From Beijerinckiaceae bacterium (GTDB taxonomy: Bacteria; Pseudomonadota; Alphaproteobacteria; Rhizobiales; Beijerinckiaceae), in contig WSYC01000007.1 in assembly GCA_009773635.1 (NCBI GenBank), forward strand, positions 113,897-177,896: a stretch of DNA of 64,000 nt, read 5' to 3'. Positions 47,392-58,161 of the stretch are shown here, one piece after another. Position 1 is the first letter of the stretch. Each line of letters begins with the position of its first letter. A program made the translations under genes and the position numbers. The notes under the pieces were generated by a model. That model worked only from the letters and a program-made list of their open reading frames with translations. It was not told the origin of the DNA and ran no database searches.

Positions 47392-47904
47392 TCAAGGCTG
47401 CCGCGCCGGACGCGCGAGCTCCTCGGCGCGCACTTCCTTGGCAAGCCGGTCGAGCACAGCATTGATCATGCCGACCTCATCGCGCTCCAGAAACGCGGAG
47501 GCGATATCGACGTATTCCGAAATCGCGACGCGCACCGGTGTATCGGCCTTGAACATCAGCTCGTAGGCGCCGGCGCGCAGCACCGCGCGCATGATCGCCT
47601 CGATGCGTTTGAGCGGCCAGCCATCCGCCAAGAGGTGATCGACCTTGCGGTCAATCTCGATCTGCTCATTGAGGACGCCTTCAACGATGGCGCGGAACAG
47701 CTTGCCCTCGGCAGGCTTGTACTGGTCGCCCTCGATCTCCCGCCCCATCCAGAAGCTCTCGAACTCGGCGAACACCTCGTTGAGGCCCTTCGCGGCGATT
47801 TCCATCTGGTAGAGCGCCTGTACGCCCGCAAGGCGCGCGTTGGAGCGCTTCTCGCCGCGCGAAGCGGGTGGCGTTTTCGGTTTCGGGCTGTCCATCTCGC
47901 TCAT
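47392..47904 (-). CDS. nusB: Transcription antitermination factor NusB
   Basis: 170 residues. ARLAGVQALYQMEIAAKG is the signature N-terminal helix; the tail has AILRAGAYELM-type motif (MRAVLRAGAYELMFKADTPVRVAISEYVDIA). NusB binds boxA RNA with S10 and drives antitermination at rRNA operons. The start overlaps the ribH stop by four bases, as in many alphaproteobacteria. Confidence 0.95.
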   Translation of the reverse strand: MSEMDSPKPKTPPASRGEKRSNARLAGVQALYQMEIAAKGLNEVFAEFESFWMGREIEGDQYKPAEGKLFRAIVEGVLNEQIEIDRKVDHLLADGWPLKRIEAIMRAVLRAGAYELMFKADTPVRVAISEYVDIASAFLERDEVGMINAVLDRLAKEVRAEELARPARQP

Positions 47905-48386
47905 CGGATGTCGCCTCGCTTGAGCGCGTAGAGCGCGAGTGCGGCGCGGGCGGCATCGCCACCCTTGTCGCCCTTGGCGGGATTGGCGCGCACTTCGGCC
48001 TGCTCGAGGTTCTCGACCGTAAGAATGCCATTGCCGAACGCCAGCCGACGGCGGGTCGCCAGCGCGATCAACTCGCGCGCGCTCTCGTTGGAGACGATTT
48101 CGTAATGCGTCGTCTCGCCACGGATGACGACCCCGAGCGCCACGAAGCCGTCGGCGCGGCGCGTGCCGTCCTCCGCCTGCTGGCGGATCATCTCGATCGC
48201 GATCGGAATTTCGAGCGCACCGGGCATGGTGACAACCTCGCTTGTCGCGCCTGACGCCGCAAACGCAGCCTCGGCACCCGCGATCAGCTGGTTGTTGAGA
48301 TCGTCGTAATACCGCCCTTCGACGATGACGAAATGCGCGCCCTTCGCATCGACAACGGGAAGGGCGCGGCGCGCGGCCTCGGCCAT
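47901..48386 (-). CDS. ribH: 6,7-dimethyl-8-ribityllumazine synthase
   Basis: 161 residues. Beta-barrel lumazine synthase core: IVEGRYYDDLNNQLIAGAEAAF, VTMPGALEIPIAIEM, GFVALGVVIRGETTHYEIV with the catalytic His, and GILTVENLEQAEVRA. Makes lumazine from the ribitylaminopyrimidine and DHBP. Sits between ribE (51 bases up) and nusB (overlap). Confidence 0.97.
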   Translation of the reverse strand: MAEAARRALPVVDAKGAHFVIVEGRYYDDLNNQLIAGAEAAFAASGATSEVVTMPGALEIPIAIEMIRQQAEDGTRRADGFVALGVVIRGETTHYEIVSNESARELIALATRRRLAFGNGILTVENLEQAEVRANPAKGDKGGDAARAALALYALKRGDIR

Positions 48387-48437
48387 GAAGCAGGTCTCCT
48401 GGAAGTCTTTCGTGATCTGGTAGCGGGAATAGAGCGC

Positions 48438-49082
48438 TCAGGCGGTTTCCGCAAGGCGTGCTGCGTAGCGCGCCATCAGATCGACCTCGAGATGCACGCT
48501 GTCGCCGGTTCTGCGCGCGCCCCAGGTCGTGACCTTCAGGGTATGCGGGATGAGGAGCACCGAGAAACGATCATCCACCACCGAATTGACCGTCAGGGAG
48601 ACGCCGTCGAGCGTCACCGAGCCCTTGGCGGCGATGAACCGGTGCAGCGGGCGTGGCGCACGGAGGATGAAACGGGCCGTTGCGCCCCAGTTGGCATCAT
48701 CGGGTACGATGTCCTCGCGCAGGATGATATCGGCACGGCCGTCGACATGCCCGGTGACGATATGCCCCCCGAGTTCGTCGCCGATCTTCATCGCGCGCTC
48801 GAGGTTGAGCTTCGTGCCGACATGCCATTGACCGGCATGGGTCAGGCGCAACGTTTCCGAGGCGGCCTCGACCTCGAACCAGGCGCCGGGGTGGCTGTCG
48901 GTGCGCCCGTGCCGCGCTTCGCCCAGATGCGTGACGGTAAGGCAGATGCCGGCGCAGGCAATCGACGCGCCGATTGCGATTGTCGCGGGATCATACTCGC
49001 TGGCGATGCGGAAGCGGCGCAGCGTATCCGTGCCTTCCGCGTGCACGATCTCGCCGATATCGCTGACAATGCCGGTAAACAT
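48438..49082 (-). CDS. ribE: Riboflavin synthase subunit alpha
   Basis: 214 residues, two lumazine-binding repeats. The N-terminal MFTGIV motif starts repeat 1, with IACAGICLTVTHLG; repeat 2 contains GHIVTGHVDGRADI and KGSVTLDGVSLTVNSV. Dismutates two lumazine molecules into riboflavin. Overlaps the ribD stop (TGATG), so translation is coupled. Confidence 0.97.
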   Translation of the reverse strand: MFTGIVSDIGEIVHAEGTDTLRRFRIASEYDPATIAIGASIACAGICLTVTHLGEARHGRTDSHPGAWFEVEAASETLRLTHAGQWHVGTKLNLERAMKIGDELGGHIVTGHVDGRADIILREDIVPDDANWGATARFILRAPRPLHRFIAAKGSVTLDGVSLTVNSVVDDRFSVLLIPHTLKVTTWGARRTGDSVHLEVDLMARYAARLAETA

Positions 49083-50112
49083 CAGGATCCTGCCACTTCA
49101 GGGTTGCGCATCGAAAAGACCTGCAGCCGGTCCGGCCCGATCATCCGTTCTTCGCCGATATTGGCGTTTTCGAGCTGATCGGCAAGGGCCGGGCCGATGG
49201 CCTTGAGCCCCGCGCCGGCCACGTTTGGCCCCGTGAGCAGCACGAGTTCGTCGCAGAGCCCGGCCTTCATCATGGCATCGGCGAGGGTCGGCCCAGCCTC
49301 AACCAGCACCCGCGTGATGCCGCGTGCCGCAAGCGCCCCCATCGCCGCCGCCAGATCGAGACGATCTCCGGCGCGGGGGATCGCCAACACCTCGACATCG
49401 GGCAGCCCGGCAAGGCGCGCCTGCACCGCGACCGGCTCCGCGGTCATGATGACAACGGGCACGCGCCCGGCATCGCGGACCAGTCGCGCGGCGGGATCGA
49501 TCCGACCTGCGGTATCCAGCACAACCCGCAGCGGCGACCAGTCCGCCATGCCCGGCAGGCGGACATCGAGCAGCGGATCATCCGCCAGCACCGTGCCGAT
49601 CCCCGTCACCAGCGCATCGGCATCCGCCCGGAGGCGATGGACGTAGGTGCGGGCTTCCTCGCCGGTAATGGCAATCGGGCGGCGATCCGGCGTCGCGGCA
49701 AACCCATCGGCGGTCTGCGCGAGCTTGACCCGCGTGAACGGCCGGTTGAGCCGTACGCGCTGGCAATGGCCGCGATTGAGTTCGGCTGCCTCCATGCCGA
49801 GAACGCCGTCCTCGACCGGAATTCCGGCGGCACGCAGCCGCGCCGAACCTTCCCCGGCCGCAAAGGGGGACGGGTCCGCCGCGCCGATCACGACGCGTGC
49901 GATGCCGGCCTCCAGGATGCGCTCCGTGCACGAAGGGCCGTAAACACGCTCCGAGCGCCGGGCGCAGGGCTCCAGCGTGACATACATCGTCGCACCGCGC
50001 GCGGCAGCGCCCCCAGCGCCGCGACGCTCGGCATCGGCGCCGTGCGCCCAAGTCCGCGACGCGCCAGCGCCAAGGCCGCCCGCATGAACGCCTGATCACG
50101 CGATTCCGGCAT
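49082..50112 (-). pseudogene. ribD: ribD (diaminohydroxyphosphoribosylaminopyrimidine deaminase/reductase), deaminase domain interrupted
   Basis: The gene starts at an ATG at 50112, overlapping the nrdR stop, with RDQAFMRAALALARRGLGRT. After APMPSVAALG the frame is lost, and the family sequence resumes in another frame at GAAARGATMYVTLEPC, about 30 residues further along by family comparison. The missing piece carries the zinc-binding His-Ala-Glu of the deaminase; the Cys motif remains but as EPCARRSERVYGPSC. The reductase domain (VKLAQTADG, VTGIGTVLADDPLLDVR, RVLVEAGPTLAD) is intact and open from an ATG at 49987. Only the reductase could be made. Confidence 0.7.
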
Positions 50113-50606
50113 CAATCGCGTGTCCCGCCGGCTTCGTCATTGCCGGCCTCGCGCTGATCGGCGCTCAACTCGTCGATCAGGACGCCGAATTCCTTGGCTT
50201 CGGTGAAATTGCGATACACCGAAGCGAAGCGCACATAGGCGATATCATCGAGGGTTTTCAGCGCTTCCATGACGAGCGAGCCGATATCCTCGCTGGTGAT
50301 CTCGCCCTCACCCTGGCTTTCGAGTTGGCGCACCACGCCGTTGATGAGGCGCTCGACCCGCTCCGGCTCTACCGGGCGCTTGCGCAGCGCCACCTCGATC
50401 GAGCGCGCGAGCTTGTCCCGGTCAAACGGCGCGCGCTTGCCGGAGCGCTTGAGCACCGTGATCTCGCGCAATTGCACGCGCTCGAAGGTCGTGAAGCGCC
50501 CGCCGCAATCCGGGCAGACTCGCCGGCGGCGGATCGCGGAATGATCCTCCGAGGGGCGACTGTCTTTCACCTGCGTATCGAGTGATCCGCAATAGGGGCA
50601 ACGCAT
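50112..50606 (-). CDS. nrdR: Transcriptional repressor NrdR
   Basis: 164 residues. Zinc ribbon CPYCG and [14 protein letters not shown] at the N-terminus (four Cys), followed by an ATP-cone ([20 protein letters not shown]) that senses ATP/dATP. Represses ribonucleotide reductase genes. First gene of the nrdR-ribD-ribE-ribH-nusB-thiL block, 48 bases after glyA. Confidence 0.97.
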   Translation of the reverse strand: MRCPYCGSLDTQVKDSRPSEDHSAIRRRRVCPDCGGRFTTFERVQLREITVLKRSGKRAPFDRDKLARSIEVALRKRPVEPERVERLINGVVRQLESQGEGEITSEDIGSLVMEALKTLDDIAYVRFASVYRNFTEAKEFGVLIDELSADQREAGNDEAGGTRD

Positions 50607-50654
50607 GGCGTGAGTTCCTTTCCACCCCCCCTGTAGCGGGCTGAAGCCGGGTTC

Positions 50655-51944
50655 TCAATAGATCGGGAACCGCGCTGTCATCGCGTGAACACGCACCTTG
50701 ACCGCCTCCTCAACAGCGCCGTTGCCCGCTTCGCCGTTTTTCGCGAGCCCGTCGATCACGTCGCCAATCATCTCGGCGATGGCCTTGAACTCCGCGATGC
50801 CGAACCCGCGCGAGGTCGCCGCCGGGGTCCCCAGCCGGATGCCGGAGGTCACCATCGGCTTTTCCGGGTCGAACGGAATGCCGTTCTTGTTGCAGGTGAT
50901 ATGCGCGCGCCCGAGCGCCTTCTCGGCCAGCGTGCCGGTAACCTTCTTGGGGCGGAGATCGACCAGCATCAGGTGGTTGTCCGTACCATCCGCAACGATC
51001 GCGAAGCCGCGCGCCTTCAACCCCTCGGCGAGCGCCTGCGCATTCGCCACCACCTGATGCGCATAGGTCTTGAACTCCGGCCGGAGTGCCTCGTGGAACG
51101 CCACCGCCTTCGCGGCGATGACATGCATCAGCGGGCCGCCCTGCAGGCCGGGGAAGATCGCCGAATTCACCTTCTTGGCGATATCGGGGTCGTTGGTGAG
51201 AATCATGCCGCCGCGCGGGCCGCGCAGGGTCTTGTGCGTCGTGGTGGTCACGACATGCGCGTGCGGGAACGGCGAGGGATGCGCACCGCCCGCCACGAGA
51301 CCCGCGAAATGCGCGATATCGACCATGAAATACGCGCCGACAGCGTCGCAGATGCGGCGGAAACCTTCGAAATCCCAATGCTTCGAATAGGCCGAGCCGC
51401 CCGCGATGATGATCTTGGGCTTGTGCTCATGGGCGAGGCGCTCGACCTCTTCCATGTCGATGAGGTGCGTGTCCTTGTCGACATTGTAGGAGACGACGTT
51501 GAACCATTTGCCGCTCATGTTGACCGGCGCGCCATGCGTGAGATGCCCGCCAGCGGCAAGATTGAGACCCATGAAGGTCTCGCCCGGCTTCATCAGCGCC
51601 AGAAACACGCCCTGATTGGCCTGGCTGCCGGAATTCGGCTGCACATTCGCGAAATCACAGCCGAACAGCTGCTTGGCACGGGAGATCGCGAGGTCCTCGG
51701 CGATATCGACAAACTGGCAGCCGCCGTAATAGCGCTTGCCGGGATAACCCTCGGCGTATTTGTTCGTGAGCACCGAGCCCTGAGCTTCGAGCACCGCGCG
51801 GGAGACGATGTTTTCCGAGGCGATCAGCTCGATCTCGTCGCGCTGGCGCCCAAGCTCCAGTTGCACGGCCTTGGCGATCTCGGGATCGACATCAGCGAGG
51901 CCGGCGGAGAAAAACGAATTGGAGCGGACGGGGGCAGCGGTCAT
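50655..51944 (-). CDS. glyA: Serine hydroxymethyltransferase
   Basis: 429 residues from the ATG at 51944 (track start has 23 extra residues). Interconverts serine and glycine with tetrahydrofolate. Motifs: [63 protein letters not shown] with the PLP-binding Lys, and [16 protein letters not shown]. Immediately upstream of nrdR, a conserved link in alphaproteobacteria. Confidence 0.97.
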   Translation of the reverse strand: MTAAPVRSNSFFSAGLADVDPEIAKAVQLELGRQRDEIELIASENIVSRAVLEAQGSVLTNKYAEGYPGKRYYGGCQFVDIAEDLAISRAKQLFGCDFANVQPNSGSQANQGVFLALMKPGETFMGLNLAAGGHLTHGAPVNMSGKWFNVVSYNVDKDTHLIDMEEVERLAHEHKPKIIIAGGSAYSKHWDFEGFRRICDAVGAYFMVDIAHFAGLVAGGAHPSPFPHAHVVTTTTHKTLRGPRGGMILTNDPDIAKKVNSAIFPGLQGGPLMHVIAAKAVAFHEALRPEFKTYAHQVVANAQALAEGLKARGFAIVADGTDNHLMLVDLRPKKVTGTLAEKALGRAHITCNKNGIPFDPEKPMVTSGIRLGTPAATSRGFGIAEFKAIAEMIGDVIDGLAKNGEAGNGAVEEAVKVRVHAMTARFPIY

Positions 51945-52040
51945 CGGAACACCTCGCGAGGGGATTGCGGCTCGGCAAGCGGGCTGTCTAGACGGAATGC
52001 CCCGATGCGGCAAGGGAGCACTGCTCTCGCGCCGTCCTCC

Positions 52041-52991
52041 TCACCCCACCCACTCGGCGGCCTTGGCGAGATCGATATTGCCCCCGCACAGGAGGATGCC
52101 GACCCGCTCGCCGGGCTGCGGCGTGTAAGCTCCCGAAAGCGCGGCCGCCAGCGCCGCCGCGCCGCCGGGCTCGGAGAGCAGTCGATAGTCCCGCCACAGC
52201 GTCGCGATGGCCTGCCGGATCGCGGCATCATCGACCAGCACGATATGATCGACGTGCCGCGCGGCGATTGAATGCACGAGCGGGCCGACATTGCGCGCGC
52301 CGAGCGAATCAGCGGCGATGGATTCGACCGCGACATCCACCGGGCCGCCGGCTTCCAGCGCTGCGTGGAGCGCGCGCGAGCCTTCCGGCTCGACGCCAAC
52401 CACCTTCACGCCGCGCGGCTGGAGAACGCGCGCGATGCCGGACACCAGCCCGCCGCCGCCCACCCCGATCAGCACCGTATCAAGCTCGGCCTGCTCGGCC
52501 CATTCGAGCCCGAGCGTGCCCTGCCCCTCGATCGTGGCTTCGGCGGCGAAGGGGTGGATCTTGAACGCGCCGCTCTGCGCGACATAGGCATCGCACGCCG
52601 CCTGCGCATCGTCATAGCGCGCGCCGCCGATCACGACATCCGCGCCGAAGCGCCGGATGGCCGCGATCTTCGAGGGGCTTGAAATCTCCGGCACGAAAAT
52701 CCGCGCCTTCTGCCCGAGCTGGCTGGCGGCATAGGCCACCGCCGCACCATGATTGCCGCCGGAGGCTGCCGCAACACCGGCCGGGCCGATCTCGTTCGAG
52801 AGCAGCGAGTTGAACGCGCCGCGCGTCTTGAAGGAGCCTGCGAACTGCGTCAGTTCCAGCTTGAAATTGGGAATAAATTCCCCACCCAATGCGCCCCGTG
52901 CCAGCTTGAGCACGGGGGTGACGCGGATATGCGGGAGGATGCGCGCATAAGCTGCACGCGACGAATCAGTTGCTGAAAATGTCTTCATCAT
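52041..52991 (-). CDS. Threonine/serine dehydratase-like PLP enzyme (fold type II)
   Basis: 316 residues. PLP Lys in QFAGSFKTRGAFN; SGGNHGAAVAYAA phosphate-binding region; GVGGGGLVSGIA glycine-rich loop; no C-terminal ACT domain, unlike the larger paralogue at 59589. It fits serine/threonine dehydratases of the short group. The substrate is not certain. Gene 51 bases upstream of glyA-related sequence end; the two are on the same strand with 96 bases between. Confidence 0.85.
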   Translation of the reverse strand: MMKTFSATDSSRAAYARILPHIRVTPVLKLARGALGGEFIPNFKLELTQFAGSFKTRGAFNSLLSNEIGPAGVAAASGGNHGAAVAYAASQLGQKARIFVPEISSPSKIAAIRRFGADVVIGGARYDDAQAACDAYVAQSGAFKIHPFAAEATIEGQGTLGLEWAEQAELDTVLIGVGGGGLVSGIARVLQPRGVKVVGVEPEGSRALHAALEAGGPVDVAVESIAADSLGARNVGPLVHSIAARHVDHIVLVDDAAIRQAIATLWRDYRLLSEPGGAAALAAALSGAYTPQPGERVGILLCGGNIDLAKAAEWVG

Positions 52992-53039
52992 GCTCCTCGC
53001 CTAGCACGATGGCTTGGCGGGGAACAAGTTTCCGGGCTT

Positions 53040-54350
53040 TTATTCCGGCCGGTCGTCGCCTTCGCGCAGCGCTTCCGTGACAGCACCGGGGCCGACGCCA
53101 TCGCGGCCGTAGATGTCATCGCGGAACTGGATCACGCCCTCCGGCGTGCCCCAGGCGGTGATGTAGACCCAGTAGACCGGGATCGGTTCGCGCGGGCGCG
53201 CATCCTGCCGCTGGCCGGAGCGCAGCGCGGCGTCGATCGCCTCGCGCGTCCACTGCGGGTTGTCCTGCAGGATCCAGTAGATGTAATCGCGCACGTTCTG
53301 CACGCGCACGCAGCCCGAGGAGACGAAGCGGTAATCGTCGCCGAAGATGCCCTTGGCGGGGGTGTCATGCATGTAGACGCCATGCGGATTGGCGATGTTG
53401 ATGCGCACGAAGCCGAGCGAATTGAACTCGCCGCCCGGGTCCTGCCGGAACATATATTGCGTCGCCTCTTCCGAGTTCCAGTTCACCTGCGCCGGCGCGA
53501 TTTCCTGACCCTGCCGGTTGATGATGCGGATTTTCTGCTCGGTGAGGTAATTGGGGTTCTTCCGCATCAGCGGAATGAGGTCTTTCTTGATGATCGAGGC
53601 CGGAACCGTCCAGGTCGGGTTGAAGTTCACATCAAGGATTTTCGCGGTCATGATCGGCGACTGGCGATCGATCTTGCCGACACCGGCGACATGCCGCGTC
53701 GCGACCTGCCCGTTATCGACGGTCTCGACATAAGCCGCCGGGATATTCGTCGTCACGTAGCGCGCGCCGAGGTTGCCCGAATACGAGCGCAGGCGGACGA
53801 GGTTCACTTCCAGCTGCTTGAGGCGGATCTGCGCCGAGGTATTGAGCGCGGCGTAGGTCTGCGCGCCGACAACGCCTGTTGGCGTCAGGCCGTGGCGGGC
53901 CTGATAGCGCTTGATGGCGGCATCGACGTAAGAGTCGAACACCTGCCCGCCCCCGACATTCGGCGAGAGATCGCCGAGTTCGATCAGCCGGTCGCGCAGC
54001 GGCTGCACGTTCGGATGGCGCGTGCCAAGCTTGAGGCGCTGTCCGGCGGGCAGCGGCAGATGCCCCCCCTTCGCGACGATATCCTGATAGAGGCGGATCG
54101 CGCCCTCGGTTGCCTGAATGGTCGCGCCGCTCAGAATCGGGTGCGGGGTGACGATGTTGCGGGTTTTCTGCCCGCCGACATCATAGCTCTGCGCCCATTC
54201 GGCCTGGCCACCGACCATACCGCCCTGCGCAATCGCCGGACCCGCCCAGAGGCCTCCAAGCACACCGGCGGTCCCCATCAGGAAACCACGGCGATCAACA
54301 CCGCCTGTCAGGTTTGCCGCACGATCATCCCGCTGCATCTTATGCCCCAT
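53040..54350 (-). CDS. L,D-transpeptidase with peptidoglycan-binding domain (LdtP-like)
   Basis: About 436 residues from the ATG at 54350. A Tat-like signal (VDRRGFLMGTAGVLGGLWAGPAIAQ) is followed by a peptidoglycan-binding domain (FDSYVDAAIKRYQARHGLTPTG near residue 160) and a YkuD domain: NPHGVYMHDTPAKGIFG supplies the catalytic His and SSGCVRVQNV the nucleophile Cys and Arg. It makes 3-3 cross-links in the periplasm. The next gene upstream is a LdtR-type MarR regulator, reported in rhizobia and Liberibacter to control such an enzyme. Confidence 0.9.
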   Translation of the reverse strand: MGHKMQRDDRAANLTGGVDRRGFLMGTAGVLGGLWAGPAIAQGGMVGGQAEWAQSYDVGGQKTRNIVTPHPILSGATIQATEGAIRLYQDIVAKGGHLPLPAGQRLKLGTRHPNVQPLRDRLIELGDLSPNVGGGQVFDSYVDAAIKRYQARHGLTPTGVVGAQTYAALNTSAQIRLKQLEVNLVRLRSYSGNLGARYVTTNIPAAYVETVDNGQVATRHVAGVGKIDRQSPIMTAKILDVNFNPTWTVPASIIKKDLIPLMRKNPNYLTEQKIRIINRQGQEIAPAQVNWNSEEATQYMFRQDPGGEFNSLGFVRINIANPHGVYMHDTPAKGIFGDDYRFVSSGCVRVQNVRDYIYWILQDNPQWTREAIDAALRSGQRQDARPREPIPVYWVYITAWGTPEGVIQFRDDIYGRDGVGPGAVTEALREGDDRPE

Positions 54351-54611
54351 TTTCTTCCCGCGCCGGCATGGCCGACCTCTAATCCATACGCATCCATGCT
54401 TAAGCAAGAATGATCAGGCGATGAACAGGCGGCGAGAGTCTTCTGCACGCAGCCCGCAATTCACAATTACTCTTGGCCATTGGAAAGCGCGCGCTCTCCG
54501 GCAAAAATGTGGCAAGGCGCGCGATGGTCATGCCATTTTTGCCCGCTCACGCGTTCGTTACTGCGGTGTGCGGGCGCTGCAGCCAACCGGCAACACCTGG
54601 CAAGCAACGAA

Positions 54612-54637
54612 AAAGCCCGCCGGTGAGGGCGGGCTTT
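54612..54637 (-). terminator. Rho-independent terminator for ldtR
   Basis: Stem AAAGCCCGCC / GGCGGGCTTT with a five-base loop. On the minus strand it is followed by TTTTTCG, and it lies 26 bases after the ldtR stop at 54663. It separates ldtR from the L,D-transpeptidase gene, so the two are not one simple transcript. Confidence 0.85.
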
Positions 54638-54662
54638 GCTCCAGGGCTGGCTCGGATATCGA

Positions 54663-55175
54663 TCAGAGGCGGTAGCGGATCTGGTCGGTCCAGAAACGAT
54701 CAAGGCGAAGAAGCGCCTGATTGAGGATGTCGAATTCCTGCGCCGAGATGCCGCCGATCTGCTCGACCGTGCGGACGTGCTTCTCGTAGATGCTGGCGAC
54801 GATCGCGTGCACTTCCTGCCCTTTCGGCGCGAGGCGGATGCGGACGGAGCGGCGGTCGACCCGGCTGCGCTGATGGCTGAGATAGCCGAGCTCGACGAGC
54901 TTCTTGACGTTGTAGGACACGTTCGAACCGAGATAGTAACCACGAGTGCGCAACTCGCTGGCGGTCACGTCGTTGTCGCCGATGTTATACAGCAGCAGCG
55001 CCTGCACGCTGTTGACATCGGCACGGCCACGACGATCGAATTCATCCTTGATCACATCAAGGAGACGACGGTGAAGACGCTCGACCAGAGCAAGCGATTC
55101 AAGATAAAGCGGGCGGACGGCAATATCGACTTCCGTCTTCTGCTCAATACTGCGCGCAACATTTGCGTTATTCAT
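54663..55175 (-). CDS. ldtR: MarR-family transcriptional regulator, LdtR type
   Basis: 170 residues. A MarR winged helix with helices at residues 20-60, recognition region VTASELRTRGYYLGSNVSYNVKKLVELGYL and wing SRVDRRSVRIRLAPKG. The tripartite pattern YNVKKLVELGYLSHQRSR is typical of the LdtR group described from Liberibacter and Sinorhizobium, where it activates an L,D-transpeptidase gene. The gene for such an enzyme follows at 53040. Upstream 260 bases are AT-rich and hold its promoter. Confidence 0.87.
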   Translation of the reverse strand: MNNANVARSIEQKTEVDIAVRPLYLESLALVERLHRRLLDVIKDEFDRRGRADVNSVQALLLYNIGDNDVTASELRTRGYYLGSNVSYNVKKLVELGYLSHQRSRVDRRSVRIRLAPKGQEVHAIVASIYEKHVRTVEQIGGISAQEFDILNQALLRLDRFWTDQIRYRL

Positions 55176-55436
55176 GACACCAAACCCCTGTTTTGTTTGA
55201 GGCGTGCTTGTGCCCGTCCTCGTCTTATGTGAGGGAATGTATCGTCGTCCGATGAAAATGAGTTTAAATTCCAGCGTAAATTTTAAGTTTATACATTGCA
55301 GTGAACGAAGAATTGCAATCAGAAACTCTTAGTATTTTTAAAAAGTAAATCTGAATCTACATTTACCGTGTTTCGATGGCTGGCGAAACCTTTTGGATAC
55401 CATCCCATTCCCGTCCATGAAAACTGGTCCAAGCGG
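55176..55436. other. AT-rich intergenic region upstream of ldtR
   Basis: About 260 bases notably AT-rich compared with the window, including GTTTAAATTCC and a run TTTTTAAAAAG near 55336. The two flanking genes run in the same (minus) direction, so the segment holds the ldtR promoter and any operator. No ORF is supported. Confidence 0.6.
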
Positions 55437-55949
55437 TCAGAAATCGCCGAGATGGCGCCGGCGAACGGCAAACGTCAGCACGAAGAAAAAGAACAGCGCC
55501 AGCGCCGCGCCCGAGGCCGAGGTGAACCCCACCGCCTTGCCGAACCCGGAGAGGCCGAGGGCAATTTCCACAACCACCACGAACACCCAGAGGCTCTTGC
55601 CCCAGGGGGAATTGAGCCAGAGCCCGACCGCAGCAGCGCAGTCCACCAGCGCAAAACCGATGATCAGCGCCTGCCGCAGCCGGCTTTCGTCATGGAGCGC
55701 AGTATCGCCAAGCCCCATCACCAGCGCCCAGAACCCGATACCCTTGAACAGCCAGACAACGGCGGTGAAGCGCAGGAAGAGCACATACATCATATCCCAG
55801 CGAATACCGGGATTGTGGATTTCCGCGCCGATGGGCGGATCGTCGCGGCTGCCCGGCTCGATCACCATGTCGCCCGGCGGCCGGCGTTCCCTGGGGCGCA
55901 AGCCACCCTTGCCGTCCTTGTCGTTCCTGCCGAACGGGAAGACTGCCAT
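55437..55949 (-). CDS. Small membrane protein, probably DUF6163 family
   Basis: 170 residues from the ATG at 55949; a soluble, charged N-terminus of about 45 residues is followed by three or four hydrophobic helices (FLRFTAVVWLFKGIGFWALVMG, ALIIGFALVDCAAAVGLWL, LWVFVVVVEIALGLSG, ALALFFFFVLTFAV). Function unknown. The family name is my recollection of a rhizobial family, not verified. It starts four bases after the stop of the 3-hydroxyisobutyryl-CoA hydrolase gene, so it is co-transcribed. Confidence 0.68.
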   Translation of the reverse strand: MAVFPFGRNDKDGKGGLRPRERRPPGDMVIEPGSRDDPPIGAEIHNPGIRWDMMYVLFLRFTAVVWLFKGIGFWALVMGLGDTALHDESRLRQALIIGFALVDCAAAVGLWLNSPWGKSLWVFVVVVEIALGLSGFGKAVGFTSASGAALALFFFFVLTFAVRRRHLGDF

Positions 55950-55953
55950 GCGC

Positions 55954-57006
55954 TCACTCCCTCCCGAGCACGAGATCGCGCGGCAGCGGCGCAAAATGCG
56001 CAGCGATGACGGCATCGTCGAGATCGGTGATCTGTGCCGGGTTCCAGCGCGGCGCATTGTCCTTGTCGATGATCAGCGCCCGCACGCCTTCGTAGAAATC
56101 GCTGCCATGCACGATCCGGCTGACGATGCGGAATTCCATGATCATGGCATCGGCAAACGTGAGGTCGCCCCCGCGTTGCATCTGCTCGAAGGCGAGCGCC
56201 ATGCTGGTCGGAGAGCGCGTCATCATGCCCTTGAGGGTTTCGGCAGCGAAGGTATCGTCCTCTGCGGCATCGCCCAGCGTCTCGATCACCGCCAACAGGC
56301 TGTGTTCGTTGAAATAGCGGTTGATCCGATCCTCGAACGCGGCCAGCGGCGCGGAACCGGCGTCTTCCGCGAAGCGGGCGGCGATCGTCTCGATACCCTC
56401 CCCTGTTGCCAGCGCGGCGATGATCTCGTCCTCCGCCCCGGAACGAATCGCGTGGGTCGCAAGCCCCAGCATCATCGCATCGGCGCGGCGGATGCGGGCA
56501 CCGGTCAGCGCGAGATACATCCCGTAAGCCCCCGCAAGACGCGGCAGCGCGTAGGTCGCGCCGACATCGGGGAAAAAGCCGATGCCCACTTCCGGCATCG
56601 CGAACAGAAAATTCGGCCCGGCGAGCCGATAGCGCCCGTGCAGGGAAACCCCGACACCGCCGCCCATCACGATGCCGTCGATCAGCGCGATATAGGGCTT
56701 CGGGTAGCTCTGGATGAAAGCGTTGAGGCGATATTCGCGGTGCCAGAAATCGAGCGCGACATCCTGTTTTCCGGCCTTGCCGAGATCGTGCATCAGGCGG
56801 ATATCGCCGCCGGCGGAAAAGGCCTTGCCGGTGCCGCAGATCAGCACCGAGGTCACGCCGTCATCGATCAGGAATGCGTCGAGCGCAGCCTGCAATCCGT
56901 CCACCATCGCATCATTGAGCGCGTTGAGGGCCTGCGGGCGGTTGAGCGTGACAAGGCCGAGACTGCCCCGCTTCTCGACAAGAATGTCGCCGCTTTCGAT
57001 CCGCAT
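55954..57006 (-). CDS. 3-hydroxyisobutyryl-CoA hydrolase (enoyl-CoA hydratase/isomerase family)
   Basis: 350 residues from the ATG at 57006. Crotonase fold: SLGLVTLNRPQALNALND, GTGKAFSAGGDIRLMHD (oxyanion hole), LIDGIVMGGGVGVSLHGRYRLAG, and PEVGIGFFPDVGATYALPRL, the length and FFPDVG wording of 3-hydroxyisobutyryl-CoA hydrolases in valine catabolism. Head-to-head with hemB. Other valine genes are not in the window. Confidence 0.9.
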   Translation of the reverse strand: MRIESGDILVEKRGSLGLVTLNRPQALNALNDAMVDGLQAALDAFLIDDGVTSVLICGTGKAFSAGGDIRLMHDLGKAGKQDVALDFWHREYRLNAFIQSYPKPYIALIDGIVMGGGVGVSLHGRYRLAGPNFLFAMPEVGIGFFPDVGATYALPRLAGAYGMYLALTGARIRRADAMMLGLATHAIRSGAEDEIIAALATGEGIETIAARFAEDAGSAPLAAFEDRINRYFNEHSLLAVIETLGDAAEDDTFAAETLKGMMTRSPTSMALAFEQMQRGGDLTFADAMIMEFRIVSRIVHGSDFYEGVRALIIDKDNAPRWNPAQITDLDDAVIAAHFAPLPRDLVLGRE

Positions 57007-57142
57007 CACGTTCTCCCTTGCTGACCCCTTCGCGGTAGCCTTGCGCGGGCACGGCGTCAATCGCGCCAATGCCGCCTGCCTACGCGAAAGGCTTTCCTTT
57101 GCGCCGCTGCCTTCTTATGAAAGAGAACCTGAACGGGAATGA

Positions 57143-58159
<1,017 letters not shown>

Positions 58160-58161
58160 CC

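Noticed and set aside
50685-52271. 528-codon plus-strand ORF
   Set aside because: Antisense of glyA and part of the dehydratase gene.
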